From: a virus
IMG/VR virus record: IMGVR_UViG_3300035698_012402
Location: 1-21,519 of that record
Strand: one strand, 5' to 3'
DNA: 21,519 bases
In this document: positions 7,407-13,140 of the stretch, in pieces
Layout of the letters: every line of letters begins with the position of its first letter
Numbering within the stretch: the first letter of the stretch is position 1
The notes under the pieces: generated by a model
The model's input: the letters and a program-made list of their open reading frames with translations, nothing else
Databases searched by the model: none
Told to the model about the DNA's origin: nothing
Position numbers and translations under genes: made by a program

Positions 7407-8215
7407 GCTGCCTCCTTGAGTTCCTGATACCTACTGTGTTTTCTTTTCAGCTTGTAATCCCCATACGAGTAAAGAAGCTCCATGATTCTCACAACCTGCT
7501 TGTTCCCGACATATCTCAACATGAAATGGTTTTTGCTTCTCTTTTGTCGATACAGTTTCGTCTTCCGAAGTCCAAGGAAGGTAATCAGCTTGTCTTGAAC
7601 ACTCGTAAGCAACTCTTTTGTGCCGACAATTTGGAACACCATCTGCCCTGTTGAATATCTGGTAATCGTCCCGTCGGCTTCAAATAGACCACGAATGAAT
7701 GCACAATGAATTGAGTCAGGCTTGCCCTGAAACATATTCGGGTATGTTTCTGATTGACTCTTGCAAGGGGCTATCCCGGCGTCAATAAGCCATGTGGCCA
7801 ACTCTTTTCTCCTGATGCTCAGTGAAACTTGCCCGTACGAACGACCAGTCTTTTCTAAGTACACTTCTCGTTTTGAAATTGGGCCGTTGAACCCAAATAC
7901 TTCTCTAATGCTGAAAAGCACATCTGCATCTTTTTCTGACAGATAGAACTCCAGCCCCTCTTGCCTCACATTCCCGTCACCAACAATCCAGCCAAGAACC
8001 CAAGCCAAATTGTCATCAAGGATATTTACCCTTTCGCTGTTGAAAGAATACTTAACCCTTGAACCTGAAATCTTCCATTCCCTTTCCCTTCGCTTGAGTC
8101 CCCACTTCCTCATCCAGTAGGAAATGGTGCTTTGGGAAACTCCAATAGCATCAGCAATTTCTACCTGTGACATCTTTTCGCCACGATACATCGCAGCAAC
8201 TTGTTCTTTATTCAT
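7403..8215 (-). CDS. Free-standing LAGLIDADG homing endonuclease with N-terminal HTH
   Basis: A 270-aa protein. I choose ATG 8215 because AAGGAGG lies 8 bases upstream; the frame runs further to a TTG at 8251. Residues 13-42 (MSQVEIADAIGVSQSTISYW) are a helix-turn-helix, which may bind DNA or repress its own gene. Two LAGLIDADG helices follow: WVLGWIVGDG (72-81, Asp 80) and FIRGLFEADG (173-182, Asp 181), both with catalytic acid present, so it should be an active single-chain double-strand nuclease. It sits inside an rmlA gene: a 30-codon rmlA remnant ends 40 bases upstream, and an intact rmlA starts in its stop codon. It is more AT-rich than its neighbours, a sign of lateral transfer. Confidence 0.85.
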   Translation of the reverse strand: MNKEQVAAMYRGEKMSQVEIADAIGVSQSTISYWMRKWGLKRREREWKISGSRVKYSFNSERVNILDDNLAWVLGWIVGDGNVRQEGLEFYLSEKDADVLFSIREVFGFNGPISKREVYLEKTGRSYGQVSLSIRRKELATWLIDAGIAPCKSQSETYPNMFQGKPDSIHCAFIRGLFEADGTITRYSTGQMVFQIVGTKELLTSVQDKLITFLGLRKTKLYRQKRSKNHFMLRYVGNKQVVRIMELLYSYGDYKLKRKHSRYQELKEAA

Positions 8216-8241
8216 CGTTCCATCCTCCTTCACCCAAGGAT

Positions 8242-8259
8242 GGAATATCAAAGAATTAT
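8242..8259 (-). repeat. 18-bp leader motif shared with the other homing endonuclease (copy 1)
   Basis: ATAATTCTTTGATATTCC on the minus strand is identical to 15801-15818. In both places it contains the TAA of the preceding open frame and lies 27-41 bases before a homing endonuclease ATG. It could be a promoter -10 plus initial transcribed region, or the left edge of a mobile cassette. Confidence 0.7.
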
Positions 8260-8282
8260 TGCTTGTTGACTGCTTTGGTCAA
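8255..8282 (-). promoter_or_regulatory. Sigma-70-like promoter for the homing endonuclease
   Basis: On the minus strand TTGACC (8277-8282), 16 bases, then AATAAT (8255-8260), about 40 bases before ATG 8215. It lies inside the rmlA remnant. The second endonuclease (ATG 15760) has TATAAT (15814-15819) in the same position relative to the shared 18-bp motif, though without a good -35. Confidence 0.45.
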
Positions 8283-8348
8283 CGGCATGAGTCTCGTGCC
8301 ATTCCCGCCTGCGAGGATAATACCTTTGATGTTAGAAAATGCTCTCAT
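8256..8348 (-). pseudogene. 5' remnant of rmlA cut off by the endonuclease
   Basis: Thirty codons from ATG 8348 encode an RmlA N-terminus ([20 protein letters not shown] then KAVNKQ) and stop at TAA. It aligns residue for residue with the start of the intact copy downstream ([25 protein letters not shown]), but the DNA differs at many synonymous sites until the last 11 bases, which are identical (8260-8270 and 7318-7328). It starts within the 3' end of the upstream glycosyltransferase gene (17-base overlap), as expected of the original operon layout. It is too short to be an enzyme, so it is the severed beginning of the resident gene. Confidence 0.85.
8260..8270. repeat. 11-bp direct repeat at the endonuclease cassette junction (copy 2)
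   Basis: Identical to 7318-7328; marks the point where the original rmlA was interrupted. Confidence 0.6.
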
Positions 8349-9246
8349 GGTTTTGCAAATGCCTCATTATTCCGCTGTTCATCATTCTCATTTTGAACGC
8401 CGCCACCTCGGTCTCGTTGTCAAAACGATAGTGATGAGCCTTGTTTGAGTTCATCAGCCAATCTGCCGACGCCTTCCTTAAAGTCATCTCGATGGGTTCC
8501 TCAAAAAGGTGATTATGCTCAAACTCCTTTTTGCCCACACGGGACGATCCGCCACCTAGATGAATCATTCTGTCATCATAAATGACGCACATGTGTCGAT
8601 TCATCTCGGGGTCGAAGCCTGACGCCCAAGTCGGACTTGCGCACCGAGTCGGCATAAATCCCTTCATGCAAAGCCCAAGCTCATTCGCCTTCTCGATGAG
8701 CGAAAAGCCCGTATCATCCCCAGTTATGTAAGAGAGCTTGTGGTCTTTCACGAACTCCACATCGACCAACTGGCACGCCACCCATGTGTTCGTCCAATTC
8801 TGTATGTGACGAACACGCCACTCGATGCTGTCCTTGTCCATACGGGGGTCGGGAGGTTCCCACGGCCACAGAATACCAGGAAGTACTATCCCCGCCTTGT
8901 GGAAGTCCCACACGTTAGATAGCCACCCGCCAGCCACCGGGAAGCAATCCGAGTCCAGAGTCAGCACAAGGCCCTTTTCACGCCTCATGACCTCGTCCAG
9001 TAGGAAACCGTGCTTCTTGCTACCCGCGATACCATCCGGGCACCCTACTAACTCCGGGAGTATCTGTAGTCTCTGGCGATGGGCTGCACAACAAATTGCG
9101 GCCTCCTGTAACCCATGTTGGTCGGTATATACCTTAACACCAAATTCTGCCCCCGCGTCATGGCGGCCCAAAGACGACAGGCACGTCCGAAGTACGCGCT
9201 CCGTCCCGGCGGCATAGCAAATGACGACAGTAATCATATCGTTCAT
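8332..9246 (-). CDS. Glycosyltransferase-like protein (paralogue A)
   Basis: A 304-aa protein starting [22 protein letters not shown], with [12 protein letters not shown] (DSD at 98-100) as the metal/nucleotide-sugar motif of a GT-A fold, and later CASPTW...[24 protein letters not shown]. It is clearly a paralogue of the protein at 9533-10483 (shared [27 protein letters not shown].....W..T.VACQL, DDTG..I..A..LG, PTRC.S, NR..CVI). It would add a sugar to an unknown acceptor. The ATG overlaps the upstream stop (ATGA). The Met at residue 4 is an alternative start. Confidence 0.75.
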   Translation of the reverse strand: MNDMITVVICYAAGTERVLRTCLSSLGRHDAGAEFGVKVYTDQHGLQEAAICCAAHRQRLQILPELVGCPDGIAGSKKHGFLLDEVMRREKGLVLTLDSDCFPVAGGWLSNVWDFHKAGIVLPGILWPWEPPDPRMDKDSIEWRVRHIQNWTNTWVACQLVDVEFVKDHKLSYITGDDTGFSLIEKANELGLCMKGFMPTRCASPTWASGFDPEMNRHMCVIYDDRMIHLGGGSSRVGKKEFEHNHLFEEPIEMTLRKASADWLMNSNKAHHYRFDNETEVAAFKMRMMNSGIMRHLQNHESIF

Positions 9247-9536
9247 TTCAGGTTCATTGGGATAGCGACGACTTCCGTGGTCACTTCGTATGGAACCATC
9301 TCACAATCTACAAGCCACGCATTCCGAGCCCGATGTGAGTTCTCGAAGTAGTATGGAGCAGGCTGGATATTCGAAGGCTGCCCGCCTACAAAGCTGTCAT
9401 CCGAAAGGATAACCCTTTTTGCCAGAGCGGGGTCATCTACGAAATCGAAATTCGCTGTGTGTTGTGTCTCGAATAATCTTAGGAACTTGCCATCTTTTCG
9501 GCGTCTTGCCAGCAAGCATATTTCTACAGTTTTCAT
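9243..9536 (-). CDS. Unknown 97-aa protein between two glycosyltransferases
   Basis: A small protein I do not recognise (MKTVEICLLARRRKDGKFLRLFE...). It contains a basic N-terminal segment, an acidic middle and a Tyr/Phe-rich part (PAPYYFENSH). Both ends use ATGA overlaps with the flanking paralogous glycosyltransferases, so it is co-translated with them and may serve the same pathway. No catalytic motif is visible. Confidence 0.65.
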   Translation of the reverse strand: MKTVEICLLARRRKDGKFLRLFETQHTANFDFVDDPALAKRVILSDDSFVGGQPSNIQPAPYYFENSHRARNAWLVDCEMVPYEVTTEVVAIPMNLK

Positions 9537-10483
9537 AATCCCGTTCCTCCAATGTTTCTCCCATCATGTCCAAACAAACGACCCATCTTCTCGGCTGCCA
9601 CCTCCTCTTCACGGTCGAACTGATAGCGATACGACTGGTCATCGAGAAGCAGAAACTCAGCCCCCTTCCGATCGAAGATAAGCGGCGTCACCCATGCGAG
9701 TTCTTCGCCGTATGGACGGTCGGCTCCCATCGTTGCCCGACTAAAGCCACCATGATGATATATCTTGTCACCAAATATCACACACGAGTATCGGTTGAAC
9801 TCGGGATTGTGACTCGGGTTGCTATTATGGCTGTGAGCTATACGACAAGCCAAGGGTGGAAATCCAGACACAAACGAACTGCCTTGCACCAGTAGGGACG
9901 GACAGCGTGTCGGCTTGAATCCACCAATCTCCCACCCCAGCCGTCGAGCTTCTTTTATGACAGCCAGTCCCGTATCATCGCCGTCATTGTACTTCTGACC
10001 AAGCTCGATAAAGTCGCTCTTGCGAATCAACTGGCAGGCCACATGAGTTGATTCCCAGCAATGTTGTTCCCGCACGCGCCATTCAATCCATGACTTCTGC
10101 ATGGTCAATGGGGGAGGTGCCCACGGATGTAAGATGCCCGCAATGCGAGCGCCATTCTCCATCATAAACATCAGGTCTTGCAACCAGAAGTCTGCTACGG
10201 GGAAACAGTCCGAGTCCAGAGTCAGGATAAAGTCGTAATCATGTCCGATGCCATAGATAGCCCAGTCCAGAAGAGCACCATGAGCGTGATTATCGCCCTT
10301 GATTTTCGAGTTCTCAAGAAGTGGAAGATCATTGTCCCTCGCAAGGCTGAAAAGGGCCTCGTCCGGCTCTGCTGTCACGAGCCACACCTTATGCGGATGC
10401 CCCGTGTGCCTCTTGATGGAAGACAAACAAGCGTCCAGCATCTTGCCTGTCCCCTTCTGATAACAGATGACGACATTGACCAT
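9533..10483 (-). CDS. Glycosyltransferase-like protein (paralogue B)
   Basis: A 316-aa protein. The start is ATG 10483 (MVNVVICYQKGTGKML), whose A overlaps the previous TGA (TGATG), with GGAAGG upstream; a longer frame exists but has no ribosome site. [16 protein letters not shown] holds the DSD metal motif at 90-92, and WIEWRVREQHCW..THVACQL matches paralogue A. It has about 20 extra residues (LVQGSSFVSGFPPLACRIAH region) compared with the paralogue. A GT-A fold sugar transferase is the best guess; donor and acceptor are unknown. Confidence 0.75.
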   Translation of the reverse strand: MVNVVICYQKGTGKMLDACLSSIKRHTGHPHKVWLVTAEPDEALFSLARDNDLPLLENSKIKGDNHAHGALLDWAIYGIGHDYDFILTLDSDCFPVADFWLQDLMFMMENGARIAGILHPWAPPPLTMQKSWIEWRVREQHCWESTHVACQLIRKSDFIELGQKYNDGDDTGLAVIKEARRLGWEIGGFKPTRCPSLLVQGSSFVSGFPPLACRIAHSHNSNPSHNPEFNRYSCVIFGDKIYHHGGFSRATMGADRPYGEELAWVTPLIFDRKGAEFLLLDDQSYRYQFDREEEVAAEKMGRLFGHDGRNIGGTGL

Positions 10484-10911
10484 CAAGCGCCCTTCCAATC
10501 CATGTTCGCAACGACATCGTCTACCCACGCCTTGATTCCGTCATTGGCCTGCATCCGATACAAGTCGAGGTCGAAATGACGCTCCGTCGGAATAGCTAAG
10601 AACATCTGAGGTTCACGATTTACGGTCTGAAGCTCGCCACGTTCCCACTCCTGACGGGTGGCAAAGAACACACGCCGCCAACTGTCCGCGTCATGAGCGA
10701 TAAGACAAACCTTCCACGGGAGTGCGAAGAGGTCATAGTTGAGCCCAAACGTAATGTCCACCGCCCGGCATGACGGGAAGATATGAGTCGTTCCGTCTGG
10801 CCTAATGGCCTCGGCTCGATACGCTTCTGGTATCGAGCCGGGGACAATAAGCGTCTTGGACACAGATGTCTGTGCCACAGGCGACTGAACTCCTGTCGGA
10901 GTCGTGTCCAT
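10483..10911 (-). CDS. Unknown 142-aa protein
   Basis: I do not recognise this protein. The start is ATG 10911 (MDTTPTGVQSPV), overlapping the previous TGA by one base, with GGAG 6 bases upstream. The first 25 residues are Thr/Ser/Pro-rich; the rest is a mixed soluble domain with several Trp (LPWKVCLIAHDADSWRRVFF). A perfect 10-bp hairpin lies in codons 25-33. It ends with a TGATG joint to the glycosyltransferase, so it belongs to the same operon. Confidence 0.65.
   Translation of the reverse strand: MDTTPTGVQSPVAQTSVSKTLIVPGSIPEAYRAEAIRPDGTTHIFPSCRAVDITFGLNYDLFALPWKVCLIAHDADSWRRVFFATRQEWERGELQTVNREPQMFLAIPTERHFDLDLYRMQANDGIKAWVDDVVANMDWKGA
10813..10839. repeat. Perfect 10-bp inverted repeat, 7-base loop, inside a gene
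   Basis: GGCTCGATAC (10813-10822), loop GCTTCTG, GTATCGAGCC (10830-10839). It lies about 73-99 bases into the 142-aa gene. There is no T-run on either side, so it is not a standard terminator. Confidence 0.7.
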
Positions 10912-11264
10912 CACATCTCCATGACGCCAGTTCCGGTCACCTTCCGAGGAGTTCCATCCAGCTTCTTGTCATCGTAGTAGGCCACAATCCCGGCTCGCTT
11001 GGCCGCCGGTATGATTTCCACGATGCCCGTCGCAATGTCACGCTCAATGTGCGCAACCGAGTCCACTACGGTGAACCCCTTCCGGGCTGCCGGGCCTGAT
11101 CCGCCAAGCATAATGCAGCGGACACCGTCCATCTCACCGGCTTTACGCCGGTCTGTCTCCGGGGCCGGAAGTCCGACCTCGTCGATTTCATACAGGCAAT
11201 CTCCGAATACGTCTTCCCGCGTCTTCGTCTGTGCTCTCAGCAACATTCCCTTTTCCAGCTTCAT
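10911..11264 (-). CDS. Unknown 117-aa protein
   Basis: Begins at ATG 11264 after a strong GAGGAGGAG ribosome site and overlaps the end of the DnaE C-terminal gene by 77 bases. The product (MKLEKGMLLRAQTKTREDVFGDCLYEIDEVG...) has a small beta-rich look: 'G...R......EDVFG.CLYEIDEVGL' followed by 'RKGFTVVDS' recalls phage proteins of the tudor/PUA-like small-barrel kind, but I cannot name a family. Its stop shares TGATG with the next gene. Confidence 0.65.
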   Translation of the reverse strand: MKLEKGMLLRAQTKTREDVFGDCLYEIDEVGLPAPETDRRKAGEMDGVRCIMLGGSGPAARKGFTVVDSVAHIERDIATGIVEIIPAAKRAGIVAYYDDKKLDGTPRKVTGTGVMEM

Positions 11265-12297
11265 TCTTCTCCTCCTCTTGTGTTGATGCTTCTGTAACTA
11301 CATCTATTGTACCCCTGTCATCATAAAAACAGGTCTCAGAAAATGAACTTTCTTCTTGAAAGTGGTCGAGAGGCACAGCCGCCAAAACCTTCTTCCGGCT
11401 TATGGCCTCGAAAAAAGCCTCTTTACCGGCCTGAAATACGAAGAACGTCTGAACGTCAACATCATCCGAGATATCAATGATGTGCATCGAATTGCCAGCC
11501 TTGGACGTGTGCGGCCTGATGTCTACTATCCGTCCAAATATCTTGACCTTCTTGACGGATCCTGCCTCGCCCACAGCCTTCCACTTGTTCTCTCTCATCA
11601 GGTCTCGATACTTCATCATCAGAGGGGGCTTAGACAAACAAAGTCCAGTCACCTCCCGCTCAAAGGCCTCCCACTCGGCATCGGCATAATGCGGGACTTC
11701 CTCGTTTTTCTTCTTTCGGCAGCGATAGTACTCAGCGATGACATCATTCCGACTGCCGAACGAGTCAAGGGCACCCGACTTCACGAGAGCCAAGACCTGC
11801 GTTTTGCTTGGCCTTCGAGAAGACTTTTTGCCCGTCTTGGTCGTTGTCTCTACCTTCACCCTCTCATAGAAGTCCGCCACGCTGAGGAACGGCTGAAAGG
11901 ATGCCACAACGGGCGCTTGTGCCGCCACATACTTGATATGCGCCAGAGAGAACAAAATGTTGCCGTCCTCTATCAAGAAGGTCGTTCCGCTCCTGTTGAC
12001 ATCCGGAGGCTTCACTAGTATCCCGCGCCTGCGAGCGTAGTTGATGTACGAGATGAAGATATCCTTCCCATGCTTCTTCTTTCCCAGCTTCGCATTGTTA
12101 ATGAGGGCCGTCATGTACTCAGGCAGGTAGTGATACTTGAGCCACAGTTCCACCGTTGAAACAGCACTATAAGCCACTGCATGCGAGTTCTTTGACACCA
12201 ACCCTGCCGCAAGAACATAGTTGTGAGTTTTACCTGCCATCCGTAAATTGTATAGTCGCCTACGGTCAACGAACCTCGCTGAGGATACTTTTGGCAC
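11188..12297 (-). CDS. dnaE: DNA polymerase III alpha, C-terminal piece, preceded by split-intein B C-half
   Basis: A 369-aa product. Residues 1-37 are the C-terminal half of split intein B, ending LVSKN before Ser38. From Ser38 it continues DnaE exactly after the conserved GFNK: SHAVAYSAVSTVELWLKYHY..EYMTALI, then the RRRGILVKPPDVN segment, a helix-hairpin-helix region (LALVKSGALDSFG) and an OB-fold (VKIFGRIVDIRPH...MHIIDISDD). It stops after the OB-fold with a charged tail, so the tau-binding tail of some bacterial DnaE proteins may be absent. The start is GTG 12297, inside the last ten codons of the endonuclease gene, with GGAAG upstream, so translation is coupled. It must be spliced in trans to the middle piece to work. 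Confidence 0.93.
   Translation of the reverse strand: MPKVSSARFVDRRRLYNLRMAGKTHNYVLAAGLVSKNSHAVAYSAVSTVELWLKYHYLPEYMTALINNAKLGKKKHGKDIFISYINYARRRGILVKPPDVNRSGTTFLIEDGNILFSLAHIKYVAAQAPVVASFQPFLSVADFYERVKVETTTKTGKKSSRRPSKTQVLALVKSGALDSFGSRNDVIAEYYRCRKKKNEEVPHYADAEWEAFEREVTGLCLSKPPLMMKYRDLMRENKWKAVGEAGSVKKVKIFGRIVDIRPHTSKAGNSMHIIDISDDVDVQTFFVFQAGKEAFFEAISRKKVLAAVPLDHFQEESSFSETCFYDDRGTIDVVTEASTQEEEKNEAGKGNVAESTDEDAGRRIRRLPV
12187..12297 (-). other. Split intein B, C-terminal half (37 aa)
   Basis: MPKVSSARFVDRRRLYNLRM then KTHNYVLAAGLVSKN: a block F (LYNLRMAGKTHNYVLAAGL) and block G ending in Asn37, followed by Ser+1 of the extein. The penultimate residue is Lys instead of the usual His. It pairs with the N-half at 13144-13455 because the flanking exteins (GFNK and SHA) rebuild the invariant GFNKSHA of DnaE. 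Confidence 0.9.
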
Positions 12298-13114
12298 TTT
12301 CCATCTTCCTTCCTATTGATACGGACATTTCACCTCCGTAGGCATAATCCAATATCTTAACCACGTCATCGCTTATGCTGTAATCAACATATGACAAGAA
12401 ATCCGAATCAGATTTCAAACTCGGATTTCTGTATCCCACTCCCAGAATCATTGTCAGATACATCGTCACTTGACCAACCAAGAATGGAGACCCGACAAAG
12501 CGAACACACGGCTGACCAGTTTGACCATGCCTGTATATAGTTCCGTCCCCGTCAATAATTCCCCGAATCAGATAAGGCATCGCCCATTCATCCAGTAGGG
12601 GCATCCATGTTTTTCTTGTCTTGGATTTAACAACGCCATAAGCAGATAAATCGGAATGCATCCGCTCAGACTGGACTGCGATTCTTGCCATTGGGGACGA
12701 CTGATACACCTTACCGTTCAATCCTTTGAACTTTCCCTTTCTAAGAACCAGAATTTTTCTATCTGTTTTCCATTCTCTCTTTACAAACTCAATAATGTTC
12801 TTATCTTCTACGACTAACTGAAGTGCAACTTCTGGTCTCCCATCTGAACGAACCCATCCGCCAGTTACTATCAATCCCAAAACGTATGCCTTCTCGGGCG
12901 TGTCGATTTTCGCAAAATAAAAATGATCGACGCTCGCAGGGCACGTTCCACCGTTTCTTCGACTTACACCAAAACGACGTAGCGTATCATAAACGGTCTT
13001 TGTTGTCTTGAACTTGCCGTCAAGAATATCCAGTATTTCACTTCCCGTTTTTCCCTCGCTATATGCAAAAAGGATTGATCTCTCGTCGTCCGGGGTTATT
13101 TTTCGAGAACCCAT
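12266..13114 (-). CDS. LAGLIDADG homing endonuclease inside split intein B (first catalytic Asp lost)
   Basis: A 282-aa free-standing gene between the two halves of split intein B. The start ATG 13114 has AAAGGAG upstream. An N-terminal helix-turn-helix-like part (residues 8-50) precedes two LAGLIDADG helices: YVLGLIVTGG (77-86) and YLIRGIIDGDG (181-191). Residue 85, normally the Asp of the first motif, is Gly (codon GGC, one base from GAC); Asp190 of the second motif is intact. The protein is thus probably a nickase, inactive, or a maturase-like DNA binder. The last 32 bases overlap the start of the downstream DnaE piece. It is AT-rich compared with the exteins. Confidence 0.88.
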   Translation of the reverse strand: MGSRKITPDDERSILFAYSEGKTGSEILDILDGKFKTTKTVYDTLRRFGVSRRNGGTCPASVDHFYFAKIDTPEKAYVLGLIVTGGWVRSDGRPEVALQLVVEDKNIIEFVKREWKTDRKILVLRKGKFKGLNGKVYQSSPMARIAVQSERMHSDLSAYGVVKSKTRKTWMPLLDEWAMPYLIRGIIDGDGTIYRHGQTGQPCVRFVGSPFLVGQVTMYLTMILGVGYRNPSLKSDSDFLSYVDYSISDDVVKILDYAYGGEMSVSIGRKMESAKSILSEVR

Positions 13115-13140
13115 AATAGTACTCCTTTAACTATTCGTAG

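Noticed and set aside
7403-8348. A self-splicing group I or II intron in rmlA
   Set aside because: The downstream rmlA has its own start and repeats the N-terminal coding part, so splicing is not needed, and I could not find intron core pairings by eye.
10024-10054. 9-bp inverted repeat with 13-base loop in a glycosyltransferase gene
   Set aside because: Shorter arms and a longer loop than the two reported hairpins, and within a conserved coding stretch; could be chance.
11356-12018. A 220-aa plus-strand open frame
   Set aside because: It lies opposite the conserved DnaE C-terminal piece and encodes no recognisable domain: a shadow frame.
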